From NCBI GenBank assembly GCA_025057015.1, contig JANWYG010000011.1, forward strand, positions 1 through 64,000: a DNA stretch of 64,000 nt, given 5' to 3'. Positions 25,246 to 36,856 of this stretch are shown one piece after another; position 1 is the first letter of the stretch, and the number at the start of each line of letters is the position of its first letter. The notes under the pieces were generated by a model, which was not told where the DNA came from, did no database searches, and saw only the letters and a program-made list of their open reading frames with translations. The DNA is from Blastocatellia bacterium (GTDB taxonomy: Bacteria > Acidobacteriota > Blastocatellia > Chloracidobacteriales > JADJPF01). A program made the position numbers and the translations under genes.

Positions 25246-25869
25246 ATGGACATAAGAAAGAAAAGCATAGAGCAACTGCAAGCAGAGCTAGAATTCGAGT
25301 CCGAAGCCCTTGCAACTCTTCAGTCTATATACGCCGACAAGGTAAAGCAAGTGCGTACCAACACCTTGCTTCCCCCGGACATACAAACTCGCTTCCTAGC
25401 AGAGTGGGAGACCTTTTACCAACAAAGGCTACTTATAATTTTTAAAAATAACCTACCAATACAATCTATACCCCTAACTGTTACGCCGCCATCACCACCC
25501 CTTAACCTGCCCCTGCCACCTCCACCGCCGCCAGTCATAGCTTCGCCCCTTCTGCAAAACGAGCAATTAGCCCCTGAAGCAGCAAAATTTCCCCCAGCAG
25601 AGGCCGCAAATTCCGCAGTTCAGCCTACCGAAGATAAACCTACCGACGAAGTTGACCTGTCAAACTTCAATAAGGAAGTAAGTTTCAATACTGATAGCTG
25701 GGTAAACCCCGCCGAATCCCTCGACTATGAGCCGTATGAAGCCTCAGAAGCTGATGATGTAAGAGCTGAAGAGCCACCTTACAACCAACCTAAAGGCAAC
25801 TTCCCACCTACGTCAGGCCTTAAAGGCTTGACTAGCTTTATGGATTTTGACATTAAGAAGAAAAAGTAG
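25246..25869 (+). CDS. hypothetical protein with coiled-coil N-terminus and Pro-rich middle
   Basis: The 207-residue protein has a helical N-terminus (RKKSIEQLQAELEFESEALATLQ, about 1-65), a Pro-rich low-complexity middle with a run of Pro (about 80-105) and an acidic C-terminal region ending in KKKK. There is no signal peptide or membrane span. It lies 3 nt upstream of trpS and is probably co-transcribed with it. I recognise no family. The Pro-rich linker between a coiled coil and an acidic tail suggests a flexible adaptor, but this is only inference. Confidence 0.72.
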   Translation: MDIRKKSIEQLQAELEFESEALATLQSIYADKVKQVRTNTLLPPDIQTRFLAEWETFYQQRLLIIFKNNLPIQSIPLTVTPPSPPLNLPLPPPPPPVIASPLLQNEQLAPEAAKFPPAEAANSAVQPTEDKPTDEVDLSNFNKEVSFNTDSWVNPAESLDYEPYEASEADDVRAEEPPYNQPKGNFPPTSGLKGLTSFMDFDIKKKK

Positions 25870-25872
25870 CCC

Positions 25873-26838
25873 ATGAAACGAATCCTCTCGGGCATACAAC
25901 CTACAAGTAAAATTCATTTAGGCAACTACTTCGGAGCAATAAAACAGCATATCGAGCTACAAGAGCAAGGAGAGTGTTTCTACTTTGTAGCTAACTACCA
26001 CGCCCTCACGTCTGTAAATGACCCAAAAACATTGCGCGAAAACACTCTAGACATAGCCCTGGACTACCTCGCTCTTGGCCTAGATCCAGAAAAAGCCTGC
26101 CTGTTTAGACAATCAGATGTGCCTGAAGTCACTGAACTAACCTGGTTGCTTTCGACCGTAACCGGTATGGGACTACTAGAACGAGCTCACTCTTTCAAAG
26201 ACAAGGTGGCGAAGGGAATTACCCCCAACGTAGGACTCTTCACCTACCCAATACTTATGGCCGCCGATATACTCATCTACCAATCAGACCTCGTACCCGT
26301 AGGTAGTGATCAGTTACAGCATATAGAAATGGCTCAGGACATCGCCGGCTACTTCAACAACACCTACGGCTACGTATTCAAGCGCCCCGAAGCCCTGCTG
26401 AGCCCCACACCTAAAGTCCCAGGTACTGACGGACAAAAAATGAGTAAGTCCTACCATAATACCATACCCGTCTTCGCTGAAGACAGCGCACTAAGAAAAG
26501 CAGTAATGAGCATAGTTACAGATTCGCTACCATTAGAAGCACCTAAAGATCCAGACTGTAACACCGTCTACAGGCTATATGAGCTGTTTGCCTCAGCCGA
26601 TGAAATTGCTGAAATGCGTAACCGCTTTCTCAGCGGCGGTTACGGCTACGGCCAAGCAAAAAGAGCCCTGCTAGAAAAGATAGACGCATACTTCGCTCCA
26701 GCACGAGCTAGACGTAAAGAACTGGCTTCCAATCTCGACTATGTCGAACAAGTCCTGCGTCAAGGGGCACAAAAAGCCCGTCACGAAGCCGCTCTTACCC
26801 TCAAGGCTACACGCCTCGCCTGCGGATTAGATACTTAA
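25873..26838 (+). CDS. trpS: tryptophanyl-tRNA synthetase
   Basis: This class Ic synthetase charges tRNA-Trp with tryptophan and ATP in the cytoplasm. The HIGH-type motif is seen as SKIHLGNYFGA near residues 11-20, and the KMSKS motif is complete at 189-193 (GQKMSKSYHN). The sequence GIQPTSKIHLGN is characteristic of bacterial TrpRS, and 321 residues is a normal length. ATG 25873 follows the preceding stop by 3 nt. A peptidase gene follows 24 nt downstream, so the three genes from 25246 form a likely operon. Confidence 0.97.
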   Translation: MKRILSGIQPTSKIHLGNYFGAIKQHIELQEQGECFYFVANYHALTSVNDPKTLRENTLDIALDYLALGLDPEKACLFRQSDVPEVTELTWLLSTVTGMGLLERAHSFKDKVAKGITPNVGLFTYPILMAADILIYQSDLVPVGSDQLQHIEMAQDIAGYFNNTYGYVFKRPEALLSPTPKVPGTDGQKMSKSYHNTIPVFAEDSALRKAVMSIVTDSLPLEAPKDPDCNTVYRLYELFASADEIAEMRNRFLSGGYGYGQAKRALLEKIDAYFAPARARRKELASNLDYVEQVLRQGAQKARHEAALTLKATRLACGLDT

Positions 26839-26862
26839 GAAATATATTCTAGGAGAGACACG

Positions 26863-27810
26863 ATGAGAACCCTCTATGACGAGATAGAACCTTATGAAAC
26901 CGGTTACCTGCAAGTTTCGTCACTACATTCGCTATACTATGAACAATCCGGTAACCCTCAAGGCAAACCAGTAGTCTTTCTACATGGCGGCCCTGGAGCC
27001 GGATCAGAACCCATCCACCGCCGGTTCTTCTCTCCCAAAGCCTACAGAATTATCATCTTTGACCAGCGCGGCGCCGGCCGTAGCAAACCTCATGCCTGCC
27101 TCGAAGAAAATACTACCTGGCACCTAGTAGAGGATATAGAACGCCTACGCGGCCACTTGGGCATAGATCGCTGGGTCGTCTTCGGCGGCTCCTGGGGTAG
27201 CACGCTCGCCCTTGCTTATGCTCAAACATACCCCCAGCGCGTCAAAGCCCTCGCCCTACGAGGCATTTTCCTCTGCCGACCAGAAGAAATAACCTGGTTC
27301 TACCAAAAAGGAGCCGATGCCATCTTCCCAGATTTCTGGGAAGAGTACCTCGCCCCAATACCCCAAGAAGAACGCTCCGATATGATAGCCGCTTACTACC
27401 GCCGGCTAACCTCCGAAGATGAAACAGTAAGGCTTGCAGCAGCTCGCGCTTGGAGCATATGGGAGGGATCAACTTCTAAACTGTATGTCTCACAAGCGCT
27501 TATAGACAACTTCGCCGAACCACATAAAGCCCTAGCACTGGCACGTATAGAATGCCACTACTTCATCAACAATGCCTTTATGCCCACAAATAATCATTTA
27601 ATAGAAAATGTGCCAAAGATACGACACATACCTGCTGTTATAGTTCAAGGCCGGTACGACATAGTATGCCCAATGATGAGCGCCTGGCAGCTACATAAAG
27701 CCTGGCCAGAAGCCCGCTTCCAAATCATCCCCGATGCCGGACACTCAGTAACAGAACCTGGCATTACGGATGCCCTCATCAGAGCTATGGACGAATTCGC
27801 CGAGCTGTAA
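26863..27810 (+). CDS. pip: proline iminopeptidase (S33 alpha/beta hydrolase)
   Basis: Removes N-terminal proline from peptides in the cytoplasm. The oxyanion motif HGGPGAGSEP (about 41-50), DQRGAGRS, and the nucleophile elbow GGSWGS with Ser110 match the bacterial Pip family. Asp in GRYDIVCP and His in DAGHSV complete the triad near residues 267 and 294. The length of 315 is typical. AGGAG precedes ATG 26863. Base composition matches its neighbours; the link with trpS is probably only operonic. Confidence 0.95.
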   Translation: MRTLYDEIEPYETGYLQVSSLHSLYYEQSGNPQGKPVVFLHGGPGAGSEPIHRRFFSPKAYRIIIFDQRGAGRSKPHACLEENTTWHLVEDIERLRGHLGIDRWVVFGGSWGSTLALAYAQTYPQRVKALALRGIFLCRPEEITWFYQKGADAIFPDFWEEYLAPIPQEERSDMIAAYYRRLTSEDETVRLAAARAWSIWEGSTSKLYVSQALIDNFAEPHKALALARIECHYFINNAFMPTNNHLIENVPKIRHIPAVIVQGRYDIVCPMMSAWQLHKAWPEARFQIIPDAGHSVTEPGITDALIRAMDEFAEL

Positions 27811-27838
27811 CTTGCAAAATTACTCAAACTTCAGCAGA

Positions 27839-27867
27839 TTGACTTTTAGTAGCTCGTTTTAGATAAT
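27839..27867 (+). promoter_or_regulatory. sigma-70-type promoter for the GAF/repeat protein gene
   Basis: TTGACT (27839-27844) and GATAAT (27862-27867) are spaced 17 bp. The start codon at 28020 lies about 150 nt further on, leaving a leader that holds a direct repeat of GCTTAAAC (near 27908 and 27943) and the ribosome site GGAGG at 28008-28012. Confidence 0.6.
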
Positions 27868-28019
27868 TTACCAGCTACCCCAAGCAGATAAACGCTCTAC
27901 TGGCATAGCTTAAACCATTATGCGTGACCATAAAAACCAAAGGCTTAAACATTCCTCCCTAATACCTGCCAGCTCCCTATCAGTTGCGGAGGCTTGCGAT
28001 CTAGAATGGAGGTATTACC

Positions 28020-29564
28020 GTGTCTATAGATTTTGAGAGCAAACTACAACAATACCTGTACTCGTTAATTTCTACTTCTAACACTAACCTTGCAAACACT
28101 TTCGATAGCTTTCAGCTAACATTGCAGCAAACCATCTCTGAAGCAATCAATAGAGCTATACAAGAAGGCCTCCCTCTACTTGCCGACTCCGTCCGTAAAG
28201 AATATGCCTCTCTGCCGACCGACCCCACCCTTCTGGCTATGGCCTCCGAAATAAGCTCTATGCTGAAAACCGCTATAGCAGAACGCGACGAAGCTCTAGC
28301 TGCAGCCTCCGCCGCTAAAGAACAACTGGCTGCTCTCACTAGCTCTCCACAAACGACTTCGGTAGTACCTGCTCTCAAGTCCGCCGTGTTCGAAATTCAA
28401 AAACATGCTACTCAAGCCGAAATACTTACCTCCCTCGTGGAGCAAAGCGCAAATTTTGCTCCTAGAATTGTGCTGTTCGTAGTCAAAAGCGGTAATGCAG
28501 TAGCATGGTTGGCTAAAGGATTCGACTCAAACACCATAGGAGACGAGGCAATAAGAGGTAAAATGCTTGCTCTAAACAGCGATACTATCCTGCGAAAAGC
28601 CCTTAGCAAGCAGACAACTTACTACGAACCCCCACTAGGACACAAAGACAATAAACAGATATTCGAACTGCTTTCTAGCCCCCTACCTGCCGTAATAGCA
28701 GCTATTCCCCTCGTAGTAAGAGGCAAAGCAGCAGCTGTACTCTACGCCGACGCACCTAGCGAAAATCTTGATGTCGATTCCCTAGACATACTAGTTGATG
28801 TTGCCGCTCTAACCATAGAATTGCTCTCCTTCAGACCAAAAGGATCAGACGTACAGTTAGGACACAAGCCAAGCCCGCCAGGACACACCTCTCAGAAAAC
28901 TCAAGGAACCCTCGAAGAGAATGCTATTAAGAGCAACCAAGCGCTAGCTAAAAGCTCAGAAATCTCTTCCACTGAATCCGTTGTCACAGCTCCCGCTCCA
29001 TCCTTTCCTCCTGCTTCACCTACCATCACTACAGAACCTCAGAAAGGCTTCGACTTTGCTGCTTCTCCTGCTCCAACTCCCCCTTCGTTTTCTTTCACTC
29101 CGCCACCCGCTACAGAACCTCCTCAGAAAGGCTTCGACTTCGCTGCTTCTCCTGCTCCAACTCCTCCTTCGTTTTCTTTCACTCCGCCACCTAGTGCTAC
29201 CGCAGATCCTAGGAAAGGTATCTCAGGGCCGACTCAGCAATCTTCACTAGCCTTTAGCGACGAAAATGAACGCAAGCTGCACGAGGAGGCTAGGCGTTTT
29301 GCCAGACTACTGGTATCAGAAATAAAGCTTTATAACGAGAAAAAGGTAGAGGAAGGCCGTAAAAACAAAGATCTCTATGACAGGCTAAAAGAAGATATCG
29401 ACAGATCTCGGCAAGCATATGAAAAACGTGTCAATCCCATAGTAGCTGCAAAATTTGACTATTTCTATGACGAGCTCCTAAACATTTTAGGAGAAAGTGA
29501 TCCCTCAAAGCTGGGAAGTGATTGCCCTGGTCCTGTGATAATTCCGCTAGAGAAGCAAAAGTAA
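28020..29564 (+). CDS. GAF-like domain protein with Pro-rich repeats and conserved C-terminal helix domain
   Basis: GTG 28020 follows GGAGG by 7 nt. The 514-residue product has a helical N-terminus with heptads (about 60-105) and a GAF-like region (about 130-265: LVEQSANFAPRIVLFVVKSG, then AAIPLVVRGKAAAVLYADAP). A Ser/Pro-rich linker follows with two 27-28-residue repeats (KGFDFAASPAPTPPSFSF). The C-terminal helical domain begins EARRFARLLVSEIKLYNEKKVEEGR and is of a kind I associate with Acidobacteriota and Myxococcota regulatory proteins. No enzymatic motif is seen. It is probably a cytoplasmic sensor or adaptor; no partner gene is adjacent. Confidence 0.8.
   Translation: MSIDFESKLQQYLYSLISTSNTNLANTFDSFQLTLQQTISEAINRAIQEGLPLLADSVRKEYASLPTDPTLLAMASEISSMLKTAIAERDEALAAASAAKEQLAALTSSPQTTSVVPALKSAVFEIQKHATQAEILTSLVEQSANFAPRIVLFVVKSGNAVAWLAKGFDSNTIGDEAIRGKMLALNSDTILRKALSKQTTYYEPPLGHKDNKQIFELLSSPLPAVIAAIPLVVRGKAAAVLYADAPSENLDVDSLDILVDVAALTIELLSFRPKGSDVQLGHKPSPPGHTSQKTQGTLEENAIKSNQALAKSSEISSTESVVTAPAPSFPPASPTITTEPQKGFDFAASPAPTPPSFSFTPPPATEPPQKGFDFAASPAPTPPSFSFTPPPSATADPRKGISGPTQQSSLAFSDENERKLHEEARRFARLLVSEIKLYNEKKVEEGRKNKDLYDRLKEDIDRSRQAYEKRVNPIVAAKFDYFYDELLNILGESDPSKLGSDCPGPVIIPLEKQK
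29031..29195 (+). repeat. two tandem in-frame repeats of about 81-84 bp
   Basis: Copies start at 29031 and 29112 (both ACAGAACCTC) and differ at only a few bases. They encode the KGFDFAASPAPTPP segment twice. The second copy has an extra CCT codon near its start. Confidence 0.88.
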
Positions 29565-29577
29565 CCTCATAGGTTAC
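29561..29577. terminator. short inverted repeat covering the stop codon region
   Basis: GTAACCT and AGGTTAC flank CAT, forming a 7-bp hairpin that includes the TAA stop of the GAF/repeat gene. No T-run follows, so termination here is uncertain. Confidence 0.35.
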
Positions 29578-29682
29578 CTCATACAGTTTACTTCATAGTG
29601 CGATAGGGAAGATTTTCAGAACTTAGTAGGGGTATGTCAGGCTCTGGAAGCCTCCTTCCAATCGCTCTTTCTAAAATGAGAA

Positions 29683-30165
29683 CTATTCATACTCTAGTGT
29701 TATGTCTGCTAATGCCTCGGCTTCGCTGCAAGTAAGAGGTCTATCAGGCTCGCCCAATAGCACCAAAGATCGAAGATGAACAGCAAATTCTTCGTCTCCC
29801 GAAATCAACTGGTCAAAAGATCCCAGCCACCTTACTTGCGAGATTCCGCTCATTAACAGGTTATAGTCTTTCAGAAACTCCTCCTTTGAAACACTGCCTG
29901 ACGCAAATTTTTCAACCAAAAGCTCTGCAGTTCTGACCACGATCGGATCAGTCTCACCGGCAAACAGGGCTTCATAAGTGCCCAAGTAAAGCAGTAGTTC
30001 CGGCTTACTCTCGAACCACATAAAAGCTCCCGTGCGATATCCAGCCGAACTATCGTCATACGCATAAAAACCCCAATCACCCTGTTTAGGCCGATGTTGA
30101 TGACCGCGATCGGCAAACAGCATAGCTTCATCTCTCAACTGCTCTATGTCTTGTGTAGTACTCAC
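29683..30165 (-). CDS. hypothetical cytoplasmic protein
   Basis: GTG 30165 is preceded by a near-perfect ribosome site (AAGGAGGGGA, 6 nt spacing), which makes the gene convincing. The 160-residue product is acidic with an aromatic core (GDWGFYAYDDSSAGYR, FMWFESKPELLLYLG). It has no signal peptide, membrane span or known catalytic motif. It follows the TPR membrane-protein gene on the same strand by 30 nt, so they may be co-transcribed. I do not recognise a family. Confidence 0.78.
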   Translation of the reverse strand: MSTTQDIEQLRDEAMLFADRGHQHRPKQGDWGFYAYDDSSAGYRTGAFMWFESKPELLLYLGTYEALFAGETDPIVVRTAELLVEKFASGSVSKEEFLKDYNLLMSGISQVRWLGSFDQLISGDEEFAVHLRSLVLLGEPDRPLTCSEAEALADITLEYE

Positions 30166-30195
30166 AGCTCCCCTCCTTTCTTAGAACTAATTTTA

Positions 30196-31881
30196 TCAAG
30201 GAAGGGAAGACACAGAATGTCTCCTTAGAAAAAAATTGTTTAGCTCGGCAAGCTTTGAGCGTGCGTGATCGGCAATCCTTGACTGCGGAGCTACTTCCAA
30301 GACTTTGTTGCACAAGTCAGCAGACTTGTCACTTTCTCCTCTTCTTTGCGCAACTAGCGCCAGATTGTAGTAGCAGGCAGCTTTCATTTCCGGAGAGTTT
30401 GCATGCTGCAAGACGTACTGTAATTCGACTTCTGCCTCATCCAATCTATTCTGATTGAGATAAAGGGTACCGATCTGAAAATGCAGATTAGTTTTATCAC
30501 TGCAAGACTCCGCAGCGATCTGGTAGTGATATATAGCTTGCGGGATAACGTTATGCTCAGAAAAGAGCCGTCCCAGTTCTTTGTTAGCAGTGCAATGTCT
30601 TGGGATTGCTTGCTGGGTCGTCTGCCAATAGCTCCATTCATCTACCCATACCTGATTCTGCCTAATTGTAACAACAAACAATCCAGCAATAACAATACCC
30701 AGATAGATCCTCATCCTAAAGGCAAGAGGCTTACTTAAAGAGCCTAGATAAGCTGCACCATAACCTAGCAATAATCCAGCACCTATGGTGGATAAATAAA
30801 GATATCTGTCAAATATCAAATGCTCTACCTTCAAAGGACGTATATTGAGAGCAGGGAACAATGGTACTAAAATCCATATCAAAGCTAATCTTACATGAAC
30901 ATCTCGGCTCAACATACCTGCTGCTACAGCAAGTAACACCAACAAGATAGCTGGTACATAGAAATCAGGCGACCATGCAGATGTGACGTGATAAATAGGA
31001 TAAAAAGGTAGTAGATAAAACGGAAAGAAGATGTTTTTGAAATAAGTAAGTAACAAGACAGGTAAAGTATAAATTTGCGCGCTAAATGGCAAGCTTCTTT
31101 GACCAAAATCAATCCCCAGCCAAACCCTAACAATCAGGTATGCCGACGTAACCACTAGAAAAGGCAGTAACTGCAGCAGAAAACCAAGCAGCCGAGTTTT
31201 TAGCGATCGTTCTCTTTCAAACAAGAAAAGTTCGTAGCAAGCCAGCAAAAGCAACAACGCTACTGCAAATTCCTTGGTAAGCAAAGCTAATCCATAAAGT
31301 ATTGCGCTTATAAACAACCAGAAATAACGCTGCTTTCTTCTAGCCTTTAGATATGCTATCAGAGCTGCAAGCATCGGTATGGCAGTAAGTGAGTTAGCCG
31401 AAGCTGATATCCAAGCTACTGACTCTGCCTGTACGGGATGTATAGCAAAAACACATGAAGCTACCGCTGCTAAAAACCTACTCTGAGGTTGAGCTAGATT
31501 TTCTAGACTCAGGTAGATAGCAAAGTAGGCTATTATTACCGCAACCGCATGTAGCAGTACTGAAGTCAAATGCCACAGCCGGGCGTCAGTTCCAGCATAG
31601 GCATAGCTGAGCATCAAATACAGGCTCAGCATAGGACGATAGTAAAACGAGGCGAACTTCTTGTCAGCAGGGTAGTCCCGCATAAGAAACGTCCAACTAT
31701 CAGTAGTAAAAGCAAACTTTATGTTCGCCACCGAAAAATCGCTCAAAACACTGCCTGCCTGAACCACGTGATAGATGTCATCGTGCACAAAACCATAGTT
31801 TAGAGTAGGTTCAAAACAGATTAGTGCCAAAAGCACTGGCAGTAGTGGTGCCAAGAACTTTGCTTCTGAAGACAACCACAA
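30196..31881 (-). CDS. polytopic membrane protein with C-terminal TPRs (TMTC/GT-C-like)
   Basis: The first about 420 residues contain some 10-11 membrane spans. The N-terminal loop has LNYGFVHDDIYHV, whose acidic pair recalls the DD/DE motif of GT-C O-mannosyltransferases and TMTC proteins. About three TPRs follow at 435-545 (KELGRLFSEHNVIPQAIYHYQ, NRLDEAEVELQYVL, YYNLALVAQRRGESDKS). This arrangement is common in Acidobacteriota and points to transfer of sugar from a lipid carrier to proteins outside the membrane. That function is inferred from fold only. The start codon and ribosome site are weak. Confidence 0.82.
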   Translation of the reverse strand: MWLSSEAKFLAPLLPVLLALICFEPTLNYGFVHDDIYHVVQAGSVLSDFSVANIKFAFTTDSWTFLMRDYPADKKFASFYYRPMLSLYLMLSYAYAGTDARLWHLTSVLLHAVAVIIAYFAIYLSLENLAQPQSRFLAAVASCVFAIHPVQAESVAWISASANSLTAIPMLAALIAYLKARRKQRYFWLFISAILYGLALLTKEFAVALLLLLACYELFLFERERSLKTRLLGFLLQLLPFLVVTSAYLIVRVWLGIDFGQRSLPFSAQIYTLPVLLLTYFKNIFFPFYLLPFYPIYHVTSAWSPDFYVPAILLVLLAVAAGMLSRDVHVRLALIWILVPLFPALNIRPLKVEHLIFDRYLYLSTIGAGLLLGYGAAYLGSLSKPLAFRMRIYLGIVIAGLFVVTIRQNQVWVDEWSYWQTTQQAIPRHCTANKELGRLFSEHNVIPQAIYHYQIAAESCSDKTNLHFQIGTLYLNQNRLDEAEVELQYVLQHANSPEMKAACYYNLALVAQRRGESDKSADLCNKVLEVAPQSRIADHARSKLAELNNFFLRRHSVSSLP

Positions 31882-32229
31882 GTTGCTTCCTCCCTATAGC
31901 AGCCTGCAAGATACGGCTAATTATGCTTCCTACAACTTCGCTGTTCTCTCTATAGCCTACTCCGTAGCCACAGCTGCCTCTCAGCTGCCAAGTAATTTGT
32001 TAACTGCCTGTTGCAAAAAAGGCATAGCAGCTTGCATAGCAACTGTGTCAACGATATTCAGTAAACAACTACTATTAAGTCTTGGATATTTAGTGCCTTA
32101 CAGCTCTTTAGCAAATGTCTAACCCTATAGCAATTCCAAGCACCAAGCTGAATACTCAGTCTGGCTTAAATCAGCTTTGGTCTTTTCCGATAAAGGCAGC
32201 AGCAGGGTAAATCCAAATTGACCCAGCGT
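31882..32229. other. 348-bp gap without convincing gene
   Basis: Between the TPR membrane protein start and the end of the glycosyltransferase. A 79-codon plus-strand frame (31883-32122) has no ribosome site and poor coding character. Promoter sequence for the TPR gene must lie near 31882-31950, but no strong boxes were found. A short imperfect repeat of AGCTG-rich sequence is visible; otherwise nothing. Confidence 0.6.
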
Positions 32230-35436
<3,207 letters not shown>

Positions 35437-35502
35437 AAGTTTTTCTCCCCTAATAATAAGTAGTTGGAAAATAATTACTTAAATGCACATCAGGTGCGAT
35501 TA

Positions 35503-35534
35503 TTAGCACTTCCAGCTTTTGAGTTTTAGCACTC
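35503..35534 (-). promoter_or_regulatory. two extra CIRCE half-sites in the groES leader
   Basis: TTAGCACTT (35503-35511) and TTAGCACTC (35526-35534) precede the complete CIRCE (35549) at exactly 23-bp steps on the plus strand. The two 23-bp units agree at about 18 positions. In the gene direction they lie downstream of the CIRCE, as GAGTGCTAA-type half-sites in the leader. Confidence 0.7.
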
Positions 35535-35548
35535 TTAGCTTTGAAGTT

Positions 35549-35575
35549 TTAGCACTCTCACCTGACGAGTGCTAA
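35549..35575 (-). promoter_or_regulatory. CIRCE operator (HrcA-binding site) upstream of groESL
   Basis: A perfect inverted repeat TTAGCACTC - 9 bp - GAGTGCTAA, the canonical CIRCE element bound by the heat-shock repressor HrcA. It begins 2 bp inside the -10 box and covers the start of transcription, so repression is direct. No hrcA is in the window. Confidence 0.95.
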
Positions 35576-35602
35576 TATATAGCGATCCAACATCCCTGTC
35601 AA
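35574..35602 (-). promoter_or_regulatory. groESL sigma-70 promoter
   Basis: On the minus strand TTGACA (35597-35602) is followed after exactly 17 bp by TATATT (35574-35579), abutting the CIRCE operator. Confidence 0.88.
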
Positions 35603-35630
35603 TACAAAGTTGCCGAGAATTCTTCCGGAT

Positions 35631-35888
35631 TTAGCGGTAGTCAGAAGAAACACCTCTACGCAGATACCGTTGCCGTGGCTCTCCTAGCTGCTGCTTTCTG
35701 TATAATGCCACTCGCTTAGCAAGCGTATTACGATGTAAGCCCAGCTCTTGCGATGCCCGTGAGATGTTATCCTGATGTTTTGCCAAGACACGAAGTATAA
35801 AGATCTTTTCAAACTCCGCTACGGCATCCTCAAATCTTATACCCGAACTGATCATTTCCTCAACTATAGCCTCAAGGCGATCTCTCAT
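35631..35888 (-). CDS. small Fis-type helix-turn-helix protein
   Basis: The 85-residue protein has a helical N-terminus followed by a Fis/NtrC-type DNA-binding HTH (LAKHQDNISRASQELGLHRNTLAKRVALYR, about 38-66). Fis-like proteins bend DNA or act as nucleoid factors, and this HTH also ends sigma-54 activators, but no AAA+ domain is present here. The ATG (35888) overlaps the purC stop (35885-35888), so it is coupled to purC. The basic tail (RRGVSSDYR) may add DNA contact. Confidence 0.85.
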   Translation of the reverse strand: MRDRLEAIVEEMISSGIRFEDAVAEFEKIFILRVLAKHQDNISRASQELGLHRNTLAKRVALYRKQQLGEPRQRYLRRGVSSDYR

Positions 35889-36808
35889 AAGCTCTCCATC
35901 AGAAGTGGCTTACCTGTCAGCCTCGTATAAGCCTCTGCATATTTGTCAAAGGTAATCCGCACTATGTCCTCAGGAAGGGCTGGAGCAGGAGGAGACTTGT
36001 CCCAGCCTACTGTTTCCAAATAGTCCCTTACGTACTGCTTATCGAAAGACGGCTGTGGCAGTCCAACGCGATAACCTTCAGCCGGCCAAAAACGCGACGA
36101 ATCAGGGGTAAGCACCTCGTCTATGAGTACGATACGACCTTCTGAAATCCCAAATTCCAACTTTGTGTCACAAATTATGATCCCACGCTCTAAAGCATAC
36201 TTTGCTGCCCGCAAGTAGATCTCAAGAGTCAAACGCTTCAGCTCATCGGTCAATCTTTCACCTAAGAGATCGCGCATCCTCTGCTCAGAGATGTTCTCAT
36301 CATGGCCGCTACTAGCCTTAATAGCAGGCGTGAATATAGGCTCAGATAGCCTCTCGGATTCAACTAGTCCTGGCTGCAGCTCTAACCCACAAACCCGTCT
36401 ATTCTTGGAGTACTCCTTCCACGCTGATCCAGCTAAATAACCCCTAGCCACGCACTCTACAGGTATCGGCTCAGTACGACGTACCAGGCAAGATCGACCA
36501 ACTAGTTGTGAAGCATATTCGGCCAAAGATTCCGGATACTCAGCTAAGTTGGCAGTAAGCAGATGATTTTCCACCAAGTCAGAAAAGAAATCGAACCAAA
36601 ATAACGACAGCTGATTGAGTATGACGCCTTTACCAGGTATAGCACTCGCTAGTATACAGTCAAAAGCAGAGATCCTGTCAGTAGTTACAATCAGCAGCTT
36701 ATCGCCAAGGTCGTAGACGTCACGCACCTTACCTCGCCTAAAACAAGGCAGCGGCAAGTCGGTCTTGTAGACAGGCCGAATAGATGTAACCTTATCAATA
36801 GGACGCAT
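35885..36808 (-). CDS. purC: phosphoribosylaminoimidazole-succinocarboxamide synthase
   Basis: Catalyses the ATP-dependent joining of CAIR and aspartate to SAICAR in purine synthesis. The family signatures are RRGKVRDVYDLGDKLLIVTTDRISAFD near the N-terminus, IPVECVARGYLAGSAWKEY, the DTKLEFG motif, and IDEVLTPDSSRFW. The long form of 307 residues matches the yeast-type and acidobacterial PurC. ATG 36808 lies 48 bp from the divergent transporter. No other purine genes are adjacent. Confidence 0.97.
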   Translation of the reverse strand: MRPIDKVTSIRPVYKTDLPLPCFRRGKVRDVYDLGDKLLIVTTDRISAFDCILASAIPGKGVILNQLSLFWFDFFSDLVENHLLTANLAEYPESLAEYASQLVGRSCLVRRTEPIPVECVARGYLAGSAWKEYSKNRRVCGLELQPGLVESERLSEPIFTPAIKASSGHDENISEQRMRDLLGERLTDELKRLTLEIYLRAAKYALERGIIICDTKLEFGISEGRIVLIDEVLTPDSSRFWPAEGYRVGLPQPSFDKQYVRDYLETVGWDKSPPAPALPEDIVRITFDKYAEAYTRLTGKPLLMESL

Positions 36809-36856
36809 AAACTTTTTGCAGAGAGTAAAAAGGTATCATCTGCGAGACTAGGTACC

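Noticed and set aside
31883-32122. 79-codon plus-strand ORF
   Set aside because: No ribosome site, low coding character, lies in an intergenic gap.
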